A stretch of 64,000 bases of DNA from RYN-230 sp963829725 (GCA_963829725.1 CAWHJW010000009.1:186001-250000); one strand, 5' to 3'; positions 33,089-43,768 are shown, counted from the first letter of the stretch. Notes: generated from the sequence alone by a model not told the origin. Program-made: numbers and translations.

Positions 33089-34936
33089 GTGACCAGCGAC
33101 GTGCTGCAGCAGCGGGCGGAGATCGAGGAGTCGATCCGGGGCAAGACGATCTGCGACCAGCTGCGGCTGACCGCGGAGCAGTCCGCGGACGAGCCCGCCA
33201 TGTCTGATGGCAGCCAGGCTGACTGGCAGACCATCACCTGGGCGCAGGCCCGGCAGCAGGTGCTGGAACTGGCGGCCGGGTTCGCCGCGCTCGGCCTGAT
33301 CCCCGGGGAGCGCGTGGCGATCATGATGCCGAACCGGGCTGAGCACGTGCTGGCCGACCTCGGCGCCGTGCATGCCGGCGGGATCCCGGTTACGTTCTAC
33401 GCCACGCTGGCCGCCGAGCAGGTGAGCTTCGTGGCCGGGGACTGCGACGCCCGGATCGCCGTGCTGGACGGAGCGGACCAGCTGGCCCGCTGGTCGCCGG
33501 TGCTGGACCAGCTGCCCGGGCTGGCGAAGATCATCGTGCGGGACGCCGCCGCCTGCCCGGCCGGCGACCAGTACCTCACCTGGACCGATTTCGTGGCGCT
33601 GGGCCGGGACCGGCTGGCCTTGCTGGCGGCCGAGGTGACGGCGCGGGTCGCTGCCATCCGCCCGGACGACCCGGTCACCCTGCTCTACACCTCCGGCACG
33701 ACCGGCAACCCCAAGGGTGTGCTGCTCACCCACCGCGGCGTGCTCTACGAGGTGGCCGCGGGGGAGCGCACTGGCAACATCACCCCGGGCGTGCGCTGGG
33801 TGTCCTACCTGCCGCTGGCACACATCGCCGAGCGCATGTTCACCATCTACCTCCCGCTCAGCACGGCCGGGCACGTCTACTTCTGCCCGGACGCCAAGCA
33901 GCTCGTGTCGGCGGTCGGCTCGGTCCGGCCGACCGCGTTCTTCGGCGTGCCGCGGGTCTGGGAGAAGATCCAGGCTGGGATCCAGGCGCTGCTCGCCGCC
34001 GAGCAGGACCCGGCCCGGCAGGCGGGGGTCCGCCACGCCATGGACGTCGGCCGACGGTACGTGGAGAGCTGCCAGTTCGGCCGCACCACCACCGGCGAGC
34101 TGGCCGCCGCCTTCCAGCAGGCGGACCAGGCGGTGCTGGGGCCCATCCGGGCACTGCTCGGCCTGGGCGACGCCGGGATCGTGTCCAGCGCGGCCGCCCC
34201 GCTGCCACCCGACGTGGCCGCCTTCTTCGCCGGGCTGGGCCTGCAGATCCTGGACATCTACGGGATGACCGAGACCACCGGGGCCTTCGCGTTCAACACC
34301 GCGGCCGCGTTCAAGATGGGGAGCGTGGGCCGGCCGCTGCCCGGCATCGAGGTCCGCATCGACTCCGACGGCGAGATCTGCACCCGCGGCCCGCTGAACA
34401 CCCCGGGCTACCTGAACCGGCCGGACCTGACGGCGGGCCTGATCGACGCCGACGGCTGGCTGCACACGGGGGACATCGGCCGCCTGGACGACGACGGCTT
34501 CCTGTCCGTGGTGGACCGCATGAAGGAGCTGATCATCACCGCGGGCGGCGAGAACGTGCCGCCCGCGATGATCGAGAACCTGCTCGTCGCGCACCCGCTG
34601 ATCGGCCAGGCCCTGGCCTACGGGGACCGGCGCCCCTACGTGGTCGCGCTGCTCACGCTGGATGCCGAGGTGGCGCCCGCGTGGGCGGCGTCCCGGGGCA
34701 TCGACGCGGACTCGCTGGCCGCCCTGGCCGACCATCCCGCCGTGCTGGAGGCGGTCGGCGAGGCGGTGACCGCGGCCAACGGGCGGCTGGCCCGGGTCCA
34801 GCAGGTCAAGCGGTGGCGGCTGCTGCCGGTCGAGTGGACTGCGGAGAGCGAGGAACTGACCCCGACGCTCAAGCTGAAGCGGCGCGTGGTGCACGCCAAG
34901 TACTCCGACGACATCGAGACGCTCTACGCCGGATAG
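33089..34936 (+). CDS. Long-chain acyl-CoA synthetase (AMP-forming)
   Basis: 615 residues from the GTG at 33089, with GGAGG at 33078-33082. Adenylate-forming motifs: P-loop LLYTSGTTGNPKGV, A4 YLPLAHIAER, A5 DIYGMTETTG, the TGDIGRLDDDGFLSVVDRMKE block, and the C-terminal catalytic Lys in TPTLKLKRR. It resembles FadD15-like enzymes that activate fatty acids with ATP and CoA. The protein is cytoplasmic or membrane-associated. It lies between selD (divergent) and tRNA-Sec with no evident functional link to them. Confidence 0.93.
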   Translation: MTSDVLQQRAEIEESIRGKTICDQLRLTAEQSADEPAMSDGSQADWQTITWAQARQQVLELAAGFAALGLIPGERVAIMMPNRAEHVLADLGAVHAGGIPVTFYATLAAEQVSFVAGDCDARIAVLDGADQLARWSPVLDQLPGLAKIIVRDAAACPAGDQYLTWTDFVALGRDRLALLAAEVTARVAAIRPDDPVTLLYTSGTTGNPKGVLLTHRGVLYEVAAGERTGNITPGVRWVSYLPLAHIAERMFTIYLPLSTAGHVYFCPDAKQLVSAVGSVRPTAFFGVPRVWEKIQAGIQALLAAEQDPARQAGVRHAMDVGRRYVESCQFGRTTTGELAAAFQQADQAVLGPIRALLGLGDAGIVSSAAAPLPPDVAAFFAGLGLQILDIYGMTETTGAFAFNTAAAFKMGSVGRPLPGIEVRIDSDGEICTRGPLNTPGYLNRPDLTAGLIDADGWLHTGDIGRLDDDGFLSVVDRMKELIITAGGENVPPAMIENLLVAHPLIGQALAYGDRRPYVVALLTLDAEVAPAWAASRGIDADSLAALADHPAVLEAVGEAVTAANGRLARVQQVKRWRLLPVEWTAESEELTPTLKLKRRVVHAKYSDDIETLYAG

Positions 34937-34962
34937 AGCCTGGCCCCGCTAGGCTCGGCTGC

Positions 34963-35058
34963 GGAGGCGTCCGGGTGCCTGGTGGCCCTCCCGGTCTTCA
35001 AAACCGGTGGACGGCGCGCCGCGTCGTCGGCGGGTTCGATTCCCGTCCGCCTCCGCCA
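34963..35058 (+). tRNA. selC: tRNA-Sec (anticodon TCA)
   Basis: 96 bases including an encoded CCA at 35056-35058. The acceptor GGAGGCG pairs with CGCCTCC. The anticodon stem CCGGT/ACCGG frames the loop CTTCAAA with TCA at 34999-35001. There is a long variable arm (about 35009-35032) and a T-arm GCGGGTTCGATTCCCGT. The length and extra-long arm fit bacterial tRNA-Sec. The expected eighth acceptor pair looks like a U-C mismatch. It ends one base before the stop codon of the convergent permease gene. Confidence 0.92.
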
Positions 35059-35059
35059 T

Positions 35060-36523
35060 TCACGCGTGCCGGCCGCCCGCCTGGCCGCTGTCGCTCTCCC
35101 GCTCGATCTGGAAAAACCCCGACCGCAGGATCACCCGGGCGCAGAACAGCAGCACCAGCCCGGCCGCGATGATGCCGATCAGTGACCAGACCTGGGGGGC
35201 GGTCGCGATCATCAGGGACCTGACGAAGACCCAGCCGAGAAAGCCGGCCGCGCCCAGCGGCAGGATGCCGAGGATCAGGGCGTCCCAGACGCTGCGCAGC
35301 ACCCGGCGCCGGTAGTACACGATCATGGCCAGGGCGGTGAGGATGTAGAAGATCGAGAACAGTAGCCCGGTCACGTTGATCACGTCACCGAATGCGGTCT
35401 GCACCGTGGTGGCCAGGAAGTAGGTGGTGCTCAGCACCATGATGAGCAGGCCGACGATGACGCTGGCCGCCACCGGGGTGGCGAACCGGCGGGACACGTT
35501 GGACAGGAATTCCGGCAGCGCCCGGTAGCTGGCCATCCCGTAGACGATCCGGGCGCTGAGCACGATCCCGGTACCGGTCGTGGCGATCACCGACAGGGCG
35601 ATGGCCAGCGCCATGGCCTTGGCCCAGCCGCCACCGCCCAGCGCCTGCGCCACGGTGATCAGCGCGGTCCCGCTCTTTGCGGCGGCCTTCAGCTTGCCGG
35701 GGGAGACCACACCCTGGAAGCCGACCTGCGAGATCGTGTAGATGACGGCCAGCAGGGCCACGGCCATGATGGCGGCGCGGCCCGGGTTGGTCCGGCGGTG
35801 CTTCACTTCCTCGTTGACGTACAGCGTGCCGTCCCAGCCGCCGTAGACGAACACGGCGGCCAGGAACCCGGCCACCGCATCGCCCTTGCCGCCGACCCCG
35901 GACAGGGTGAACCAGCCGTGCGTGATGGGGACGGTTCCCGGGTGCCGGGTCAGCACCCAGACCAGGCCCGCGATGGCCATCCCGACCAGGATCAGGTACT
36001 CCACCAGGGCCATGCCGACCTGGACGCGGGCGGTGATCCGGATGCCGACGACCGCGATGACCAGCATGACCAGGCCGACCGCAACGCCGATGCCGACGTT
36101 GGCGGCGGGGCTGGAGTTGGAGCCGAACACGGCGAGCACCGACGGCCCGAGCAGCAGCACTTCCGCGACGGTGCCGATGATGTAGGCGGCGATCATCAGC
36201 CACCCGGTCAGGAAGCCGAGGTAGGGGCTGATGGCCCGGCCGACCCATTCGAACGAGGCGCCGCAGTTGGCGTTCCACAGGTTCAGCCGCCGGTAGGCGT
36301 TCGCGATGATCAGCATCGGGATGGCGGTGAGCAGCAGGATCGGCCCGCTGCCGTACGCGGTCGCGGCGGCCAGTGTGGCCAGCGTCAGGCCGACGGTGGC
36401 GGCGGGCGCCGAGGAGGCCATCCCGATAACCGTGTCCTGCGCGACCCCGATCGCGTTCGGCTCCAGCCGGTGTGGCGTGAACGCTGGGACGCCAGCCACA
36501 GTAGCGGCGGATTGCTCGGCCAT
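35060..36523 (-). CDS. APC-superfamily amino acid permease
   Basis: 487 residues with about 12 membrane helices. The first helix region VAQDTVIGMASSAPAATVGL holds the unwound GxxSxxP-type substrate site of APC carriers; NANCGASFEWVGRAISPYLGF and GGWDGTLYVNEEVKHRRTNPGRA are typical internal motifs. It should exchange or import an amino acid or polyamine. The ATG at 36523 has GGAGAGGA upstream. Its stop is one base from the tRNA-Sec 3' end on the opposite strand. Confidence 0.9.
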   Translation of the reverse strand: MAEQSAATVAGVPAFTPHRLEPNAIGVAQDTVIGMASSAPAATVGLTLATLAAATAYGSGPILLLTAIPMLIIANAYRRLNLWNANCGASFEWVGRAISPYLGFLTGWLMIAAYIIGTVAEVLLLGPSVLAVFGSNSSPAANVGIGVAVGLVMLVIAVVGIRITARVQVGMALVEYLILVGMAIAGLVWVLTRHPGTVPITHGWFTLSGVGGKGDAVAGFLAAVFVYGGWDGTLYVNEEVKHRRTNPGRAAIMAVALLAVIYTISQVGFQGVVSPGKLKAAAKSGTALITVAQALGGGGWAKAMALAIALSVIATTGTGIVLSARIVYGMASYRALPEFLSNVSRRFATPVAASVIVGLLIMVLSTTYFLATTVQTAFGDVINVTGLLFSIFYILTALAMIVYYRRRVLRSVWDALILGILPLGAAGFLGWVFVRSLMIATAPQVWSLIGIIAAGLVLLFCARVILRSGFFQIERESDSGQAGGRHA

Positions 36524-36811
36524 CTGGGTTCCTCTCCTGCCGGGCGGGGGGCTCAGATAATGACGCGGGCAGGCTGAGCAGCCTGAGCCGATACCGGAAC
36601 GCTCAGCGCCGGCGCGCAGGCTGCCTTGTCAGGGCCGGCCACCGCAAGATCATAGCGGGCAATTCCGGCGGCGGGCGGCAGATCCTGGGCGGTAATGGAC
36701 AGTTCTGGCCGGGTATGCCGCCGCCGTTGTTGCCGGGCCATTTCCGGGGCTGGCATAAAGGACAATCGCGGCAATTAACCGGACCGGCCGCCGGATTGAT
36801 AGTCTCTGGGT

Positions 36812-37150
36812 GTGGCACATGTGCGCGGTGACCAGGGCCGCTGGCGGGAACTGCCGTCGGCGCCCCCAGCGCACGGCAGCTTCCTCGCCTGGTACCAGGG
36901 ATGTCGCTGTGAGCTGTGCGAGCAAAGCGGGCAGGGTTTCCTGCGGGACCTGGCCCGCCGGTACGCCGCGCGGCGCCCGCCGGCCCCGCGGCCGTCGGCC
37001 CGGCTCAGCGCGGATGATCAGGCGCATCTCGAGCCCGCGGTCCGGGACCGGGGCTGCCCGGTCTGCGGCGCACTGCGCTACCACCGCTGCCGCGACCCGC
37101 ATTTCCCGCTGCATTTCACCGAGACCCACCCCGAGCGCCGCGCGAGCTGA
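36812..37150 (+). CDS. Hypothetical small protein with paired Cys/His motifs
   Basis: 112 residues from the GTG at 36812. Two metal-binding-like clusters are visible: CRCELC (about residues 31-36) after WYQG, and CPVCGALRYHRC with a trailing HFPLHFTETH. The HGSFLAWYQGCRCELC part is like short zinc-binding proteins of actinomycetes and their phages. The second part could be a zinc ribbon. I cannot assign a function. The 288-base gap upstream (36524-36811) shows only short GC-rich palindromes. Confidence 0.6.
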   Translation: MAHVRGDQGRWRELPSAPPAHGSFLAWYQGCRCELCEQSGQGFLRDLARRYAARRPPAPRPSARLSADDQAHLEPAVRDRGCPVCGALRYHRCRDPHFPLHFTETHPERRAS

Positions 37151-37152
37151 TC

Positions 37153-37232
37153 CGCGGCGAGGAGGGTGTTCCGGGGGCCGTCCCCGGGGCTAGCACTGCC
37201 CGGGCTCAGGGGGGCCGTCCCCCGGGCTAGCA
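37153..37232. repeat. Possible partial copy 5 of the palindromic repeat (doubled hairpin)
   Basis: GTTCCGGGGGCCGTCCCCGG and GGGGGGCCGTCCCCCGGG occur in tandem, each followed by GGCTAGCAC. They resemble the second hairpin of the dispersed repeat, where GCTAGC also flanks copy 1. The GCTGGCGAGG arm is reduced to CGGCGAGGAG here. Confidence 0.45.
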
Positions 37233-37235
37233 CAG

Positions 37236-37272
37236 CACAGGGCCAGCACCGGGATCCGGTGCTGGCCCTGTG
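37236..37272. terminator. Perfect 17-bp bidirectional hairpin
   Basis: CACAGGGCCAGCACCGG (37236-37252), loop GAT, and the exact complement (37256-37272). It lies between the convergent genes ending at 37150 and 37285. It is a strong terminator candidate on both strands. Confidence 0.75.
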
Positions 37273-37284
37273 GCTGGCCCTAGC

Positions 37285-37980
37285 TCACCGTGGCCTTAAC
37301 CGGCCAGGCCGGCCCGGGGTCCCGGAACCGGCCGCGTCCTGCTCCGCTGCCGGGATGCCGCCGGCGGGACGGCCGTCCGCCACCGCCACCGTGGCCGGCT
37401 GCCGCCGCGGCAGGCCCGCCGTGGTCTCGGTGTCCGCGGCGGCCACCGGTTCCGTCGCGGGGCCGGCCGTCATCTCCCCGGCGGGCACGACCTCACGGCG
37501 CCGGGCGTCCAGCCGGGCGTCCCGGACACCGATCACGCTGAGCCGCCCGATGGACAGCGCGGCCAGGAACACGATGATCACGCCGAGCCCGGTGAAGTAA
37601 CTGACCTCGGCCAGCACCCGGGTCACCGTGCCGCCGATGGGGGTGCCGACGGCCAGCGTGCCGCCGGCCCGCCAGAGCGGGGACAGGGCCCGGCCCACCG
37701 CGAACCAGGCGCCGCTCGCGGCGGCCAGCCAGGCACCGAACATAGCGACCGGCCGGACCCGGCTGGCCAGCAGGATCAGCCCGCCGGCCACCGTGCCGAT
37801 AGCCGGCAGGATCTCCAGCCACAGGCGGCCAGAGGTGTACGTCCAGGCGGTGCCTGGGGTGTAGGAAAAATGGAAATACGGTCCAACGAACGGAATCAGC
37901 CCGCCCCACAGGCCGAGCAGGACCAGCAGAACGCCGCTCAAGGCCCCCCGGGTCCGGGGGACTCGCAGCATCCCGGCCAT
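37285..37980 (-). CDS. Hypothetical membrane protein, four predicted helices
   Basis: 231 residues from the ATG at 37980, placed by GGGAG about nine bases upstream. Four hydrophobic helices are visible: GALSGVLLVLLGLWGGLIPFV, a segment near ILPAIGTVAGGLILLAS, MFGAWLAAASGAWFAVG, and VSYFTGLGVIIVFLAALSIG. A 75-residue Ala/Pro/Arg-rich cytoplasmic tail follows. I do not recognise a characterised family. It is divergent from selA. Confidence 0.7.
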   Translation of the reverse strand: MAGMLRVPRTRGALSGVLLVLLGLWGGLIPFVGPYFHFSYTPGTAWTYTSGRLWLEILPAIGTVAGGLILLASRVRPVAMFGAWLAAASGAWFAVGRALSPLWRAGGTLAVGTPIGGTVTRVLAEVSYFTGLGVIIVFLAALSIGRLSVIGVRDARLDARRREVVPAGEMTAGPATEPVAAADTETTAGLPRRQPATVAVADGRPAGGIPAAEQDAAGSGTPGRPGRLRPR

Positions 37981-38102
37981 ATCGATCACTCCCTCTTGCC
38001 ACGCGCGGCATAAAATCCGGCCCGCATCAGCTACCCGCCCGGGCGCCTTTCATGCGCCCGGGCGCCGTATCCCGCTCCGGGCCGCCGGGTAGGGTCACGC
38101 TC

Positions 38103-39527
<1,425 letters not shown>

Positions 39528-39532
39528 CGGGC

Positions 39533-41329
39533 ATGCAGGTCATCGCGACCGCCGGGCACGTCGACCACGGCAAGTCCGCCCTCGTCCGGGCCCTGACCGG
39601 GATGGAGCCTGACCGGTGGGCCGAGGAGCGCCGCCGCGGGCTCACCATCGACCTCGGCTTCGCCTGGCTGACGCTGCCCTCCGGCCAGCAGGTCGCCTTC
39701 GTGGACGTGCCCGGGCACGAGCGGTTCGTGCCGAACATGCTGGCCGGGGTGGGGGCGGTGCCGGCCGTGCTGTTCACCGTGGCCGCCGACGAGGGCTGGA
39801 TGCCGCAGTCCGGGGAGCACCTGGCGGCGATCGACGCCCTCGGCATCACCCACGGCCTGCTCGTCATCACCCGGGCCGACCTGGCCGACCCGTCCGCCGC
39901 CATGCGGGAGGCGCGGGACCGGATCGCGGCGACCAGCCTGGGCCAGGTGGAAGCGGTGTCCGTCAGCGCTCGGACCGGCGCGGGCATGACCGGGCTGACC
40001 GGCGCCCTGGAACGGCTGGCCGGCCGCCTGCCCGTGCCCGACCCCGGCGCGCCGGTGCGGCTGTGGGTGGACCGGTCGTTCAGTATCCGGGGCAGCGGAA
40101 CCGTGCTGACCGGGACGCTGCCGGCCGGCACCATCAGCGAGCGGCAGGAACTGCTGCTCGCGCAGGCCGGCGAACCGGTGCGGGTGCGCGGCATCGAATC
40201 GCTCAAGCAGCCGGCCCGCCAGGTCAGCGGGGTGGCCCGGGTGGCGGTGAACGTGCGCGGGGCGGGCCGGCTGGAGCCCGCCCGCGGCATGGCGCTGATC
40301 GAGCCCGGCCGGTGGACCGTGACGTCCACGGCTGACGTCCGGCTCGCCGCCGCCGGGCCGCGGCCGCCGCAGCGGCTCACCGTGCATATCGGCTCGGCGC
40401 GCACCCTGGCCCGGGTCCGCCTGCTGGGGGAGCGGATCGCCCGGCTGAGCTTCGCTGAGCCGCTCCCGCTGCACGTGGGCGACCGGCTGCTGCTGCGCGA
40501 TCCGGGTTCGGCCGCGCCACGGCCTGGTGCCGCCCCGGCGTGGCCGCCGCTGGTGGGGGCGACCGTGCTGGATCCCGCGCCACCCGGCTTCCACGGCCGC
40601 GGCGCGGCCGCGGAAGCCGGGCGTGAGCTGGCCGGGTGGCCCGCCCGGCCGGGCGCCGCGGAGCTGATCCGGCGGCACGGCCTGGTCCGGGCGGGCGCGC
40701 TGCGCGCCATGGGCCGGGACGTCCTGCCGGAGCCGGTGGCCGGTGACTGGCTGGCCGATCCCGGGCACTGGGCGGGGCTCCGGCAGCGGCTGGCCGGCGC
40801 GGTGGCGGCGCACGCCGCCCGGGAGCCACTCGCCCCGGGCCTGCCCGTCGAGGCGGCGCGGGCGAAGCTGGGCCTGCCGGACCGGCAACTGGTGGCGGCG
40901 CTGGCCGCGCCCGCGCTAGCCATCCGCGCGGGCTGCCTGCAGCCGGCCGGGACCGCCGCGCGGCGCGGCCCGGCGCTGCCGGACCGGGTGGCCGCCGCGG
41001 TCCGGGCGCTGCGGGCGGACCTGGACCGGCAGCCGTTCGCCGCGCCCGAGGCGGCCCGGCTGCGGGAACTCGGGCTCGACGCCCGGTCGCTCGCCGCGGC
41101 CGCCCGGGCCGGGCTGCTGCTGCGGATCGCCGAGCAGATCGTGCTGGCCCCCGGCGCCGATGCGCAGGCCGCCCGGCTGCTGGCCCGGCTGCCCGGGCCG
41201 TTCACCGCGGCGCAGGCCCGCCAGGCGCTGGGCACCACCCGCCGGGTGGCGATCCCGCTGCTGGAGTACCTGGACCGGCAGGGCACCACGAAGCGGCTGC
41301 CCGACGACCGGCGGTTGCTGGCCCGCTAG
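39533..41329 (+). CDS. selB: Selenocysteine-specific elongation factor
   Basis: 598 residues. The G domain has GHVDHGKSALV (P-loop), GLTIDLGFAW (switch I), DVPGHERFV and TRAD in the nucleotide-specificity position. Domains II and III follow, then a C-terminal series of winged helices (about residues 360-598) that binds the SECIS hairpin in mRNA. SelB delivers Sec-tRNA to UGA codons. It forms an operon with selA (5-base gap). Confidence 0.95.
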   Translation: MQVIATAGHVDHGKSALVRALTGMEPDRWAEERRRGLTIDLGFAWLTLPSGQQVAFVDVPGHERFVPNMLAGVGAVPAVLFTVAADEGWMPQSGEHLAAIDALGITHGLLVITRADLADPSAAMREARDRIAATSLGQVEAVSVSARTGAGMTGLTGALERLAGRLPVPDPGAPVRLWVDRSFSIRGSGTVLTGTLPAGTISERQELLLAQAGEPVRVRGIESLKQPARQVSGVARVAVNVRGAGRLEPARGMALIEPGRWTVTSTADVRLAAAGPRPPQRLTVHIGSARTLARVRLLGERIARLSFAEPLPLHVGDRLLLRDPGSAAPRPGAAPAWPPLVGATVLDPAPPGFHGRGAAAEAGRELAGWPARPGAAELIRRHGLVRAGALRAMGRDVLPEPVAGDWLADPGHWAGLRQRLAGAVAAHAAREPLAPGLPVEAARAKLGLPDRQLVAALAAPALAIRAGCLQPAGTAARRGPALPDRVAAAVRALRADLDRQPFAAPEAARLRELGLDARSLAAAARAGLLLRIAEQIVLAPGADAQAARLLARLPGPFTAAQARQALGTTRRVAIPLLEYLDRQGTTKRLPDDRRLLAR

Positions 41330-41344
41330 CGTAGGGTGCGTCCC

Positions 41345-42520
41345 ATGCCGGACGCCCCGCCCCGTCCCGAGCCGTTCATCCCGCAGACCTCTCCCGCGGC
41401 GCTCGAGGACCTCCGCGCGCGGCTGCGCGCGACGCGCTGGCCGGACACGCCCTCCGGCGCCAGGTGGTCGCTCGGGACCGACCTGGGCTACCTCCGCGAG
41501 CTCGTCGCCTACTGGGCGGACGGGTTCGACTGGCCGGCGCAGGAGGCGGCGCTCGCCCGGCTCCCCCGCTTCCGCATCCCGCTCGGCGGCCTGCCGATCC
41601 ACTTCGTGCACGCCCGGGCCGCCGCGCCGGCCGGGCCCGTCCTGCCGCTGGTCCTCAGCCATGGCTGGCCCGACTCGTTCTGGCGCTACGCGAAAGTCAT
41701 CCCGCTCCTCACCGACCCGGGCGCGCACGGCGCCGACCCCGCCGACGCCTTCGACGTGGTCGTGCCCGACATGCCGGGCTACGGGTACTCCGGCCACCCC
41801 GCCGGCGCTCCCCTCGACTCCATCGCCGTCGCCAGCCTGTGGGCCGAGCTCATGGACATCCTGGGTTACCCGCGGTTCGGCGCGGCGGGCGGGGACATGG
41901 GCAGCCATGTGAGCCGCTACCTCGGGCTCGACCACCCCGGCCGGGTCGTGGCCGTCCACCGCACCGATGCGGGCCTGCCCGTCTTCACCGGCGACCCGGC
42001 GGACCTCGCGCCCGAGGAGCGCGCCTGGCTCGAGGGTGCCGTGGCCTGGGGTGCGAGGGAAGGCGCCTACGCCGCCATGCACCGCACGAAGCCGCAGACC
42101 GCCGCCTACGGGCTCGCCGACTCACCGGCCGGGCTCGCCGCGTGGATCGTCGAGAAGCTGCGGGCGTGGAGCGACTGCGACGGCGACGTCGAGCGGTGCT
42201 TCACGAAGGACGAGATCCTCACGAACGTCACGCTCTACTGGCTCACGGGGACGATCGGCTCGTCGATGCGCATGTATCACGCGAACGCCGCGATCCCGCC
42301 CGCGCAGCTCGCCCGCCGGGTCGAGGTGCCGTCCGGCTTCTCGCTCTTCCCTGGCGACGTCGTCCGCCCGCCCCGGGCGTGGCTGGCGCGCACAGCCAAT
42401 GTCGTGCGCGTGACCGAGCCCGCGCGCGGCGGGCACTTCGCGCCGTTCGAGGAGCCCGAGCTCTACGCGGAGGAGCTGCGCGCGTTCTTCCGCCCCTACC
42501 GGGCGGCGGCGACGGGCTGA
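41345..42520 (+). CDS. Epoxide hydrolase, alpha/beta-hydrolase with EHN domain
   Basis: 391 residues. The N-terminal EHN domain (FIPQTSPAALEDLRARLRATRWPD) wraps the hydrolase core. SHGWPDSFWRY forms the oxyanion hole, the nucleophile Asp is in GGDMGSHV, two lid-type Tyr/Trp positions are in VTLYWLTGTIGSSMRMYH, and the catalytic His is in RGGHFAPFEEP. It opens epoxides to diols; limonene-, juvenile-hormone- or xenobiotic-type substrates cannot be told apart. Leucine is mostly CTC here, while neighbours use CTG almost exclusively, so recent transfer is likely. Confidence 0.9.
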   Translation: MPDAPPRPEPFIPQTSPAALEDLRARLRATRWPDTPSGARWSLGTDLGYLRELVAYWADGFDWPAQEAALARLPRFRIPLGGLPIHFVHARAAAPAGPVLPLVLSHGWPDSFWRYAKVIPLLTDPGAHGADPADAFDVVVPDMPGYGYSGHPAGAPLDSIAVASLWAELMDILGYPRFGAAGGDMGSHVSRYLGLDHPGRVVAVHRTDAGLPVFTGDPADLAPEERAWLEGAVAWGAREGAYAAMHRTKPQTAAYGLADSPAGLAAWIVEKLRAWSDCDGDVERCFTKDEILTNVTLYWLTGTIGSSMRMYHANAAIPPAQLARRVEVPSGFSLFPGDVVRPPRAWLARTANVVRVTEPARGGHFAPFEEPELYAEELRAFFRPYRAAATG

Positions 42521-42550
42521 GGGTGCCGCCGCCCGCGCTGCGGACGGCGG

Positions 42551-43702
42551 TCAGCGGCCGGACAGCCCGCGCCCGGCGAAACGCTCGCTGCTCCACGCGC
42601 CCGCCTCGGCGGGCGGCTCATCCGACCCGATCCAGCGGGCCAGCGCCTGGGCGGTCACCGGCGCCAGCAGGATGCCGGTCCGGTAGTGCCCGGAGGTAAG
42701 CCACGCGTTGCCCAGCCCGGGGATGCGGTCGATGACGGGCAGGCCGTCCGGGTGCCGCGGCCGGAAGCAGCACCACTGGTAGGCGGCGCGGAGGCCGCGC
42801 GCCTCCGGCAGCGTGACGTACAGCCCGGCCAGGATGCCCTCGATCACGTCATCGCGGACCAGCGGCGTCTCGTCCCCGGTGTCGAAGGTGCCGCCGACCA
42901 GCAGCCGCCCGTCCTCCAGCTGGGTGGCCACGGGCGCGACGATGCCGGGCAGCGTCACCGGGGCAGGCTCGGTGACCAGCAGGTGCCCCTTGACCCGCTC
43001 CCAGGGCACGTCCAGGTCCAGCCCGTCCAGCACCGGCGGCAGGCCGGTGGCGAAGACGACCGCGCCGGGGGAGATGTCACCGGCCGTGGTCTCCACGGTC
43101 ACCACCCGGTCGCCCCTGATCACCACGCCGGTGGCCGCCACCCCGGTCGCCACCGCGGGCAGCACGGCGCTCAGCCGGGCCAGCGAGCGGAGCGGGTTGA
43201 CCCGTCCCTGGTGGTGGATGAGGGCGCCGGCCATGGGCAGCGCCAGGCCCGGGATGAGCTCCGCCACCCGGCCGGTATCCAGCCACTCCACCGCAGGCGA
43301 CTGGTGCGGCGCGAGGTCGCCCGGGTCCGGGGACAGGCCGATCCAGTCCACGTCGACCAGGCCGACCCCGCCGGGCCAGGTCTCCTCCAGCTCGGCCCAC
43401 CGGTGCAGGCTGGCCCGGGCCATGTCAACGAAGGTTTCCGGGTCGCTCCACTCGTGGATCTCCGGGGTGAGCAGGCCGGCCGCGCCGCCGGTCGCGCCGG
43501 AGCCGAGGCGGCCGGCCTCGATGAGCAGCACCGAGCCGAGGCCGGCCTGGTGGCAGGCGGCCGCGGTCGCCACCCCGGCGATCCCGCCGCCCACGACGAG
43601 CAGGTCGGGATGCGGCTCCGAAATGCGGCCCGCGCCGCGCACCAGCTCAGCGCGCTCCGCCGCGCTGAGCTGGTGCCGCCAGATAGCAGTTTCCACAAGC
43701 AT
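42551..43702 (-). CDS. FAD-dependent amino acid oxidoreductase (DAO/ThiO-like)
   Basis: 383 residues. The FAD-binding GxGxxG is in DLLVVGGGIAGVATAAA (about residues 33-49), followed by GSGATGGAAGLLTPE, the VFATGLPPVLDG segment and the C-terminal FRPRHPDGLPVIDRIPGLGNAWLTSGHYRTGILLAP block (read in parts). This resembles glycine/D-amino acid oxidases and ThiO. No thiamine genes are near, so the substrate is uncertain. It is divergent from moaA, with a palindrome in the shared gap. Confidence 0.85.
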   Translation of the reverse strand: MLVETAIWRHQLSAAERAELVRGAGRISEPHPDLLVVGGGIAGVATAAACHQAGLGSVLLIEAGRLGSGATGGAAGLLTPEIHEWSDPETFVDMARASLHRWAELEETWPGGVGLVDVDWIGLSPDPGDLAPHQSPAVEWLDTGRVAELIPGLALPMAGALIHHQGRVNPLRSLARLSAVLPAVATGVAATGVVIRGDRVVTVETTAGDISPGAVVFATGLPPVLDGLDLDVPWERVKGHLLVTEPAPVTLPGIVAPVATQLEDGRLLVGGTFDTGDETPLVRDDVIEGILAGLYVTLPEARGLRAAYQWCCFRPRHPDGLPVIDRIPGLGNAWLTSGHYRTGILLAPVTAQALARWIGSDEPPAEAGAWSSERFAGRGLSGR

Positions 43703-43742
43703 GACCCTATCTCCGCATCCGCACGTGGGGACAAACTCCTAT

Positions 43743-43768
43743 TTTAGCTATCTGATATCTAGGCTAAA
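43743..43768. promoter_or_regulatory. Palindromic AT-rich site in the moaA upstream region
   Basis: TTTAGC and GCTAAA, 14 bases apart, enclose GATATC in an otherwise GC-rich gap. The position, between the oxidoreductase and moaA starts, fits an operator or promoter for either gene. Confidence 0.4.

Noticed and set aside
31931..34894. 987-residue minus-strand frame extending selD far upstream
   Set aside because: Everything before the ATG at 32959 is antisense to the acyl-CoA synthetase; SelD starts at MTIPTAIRL.
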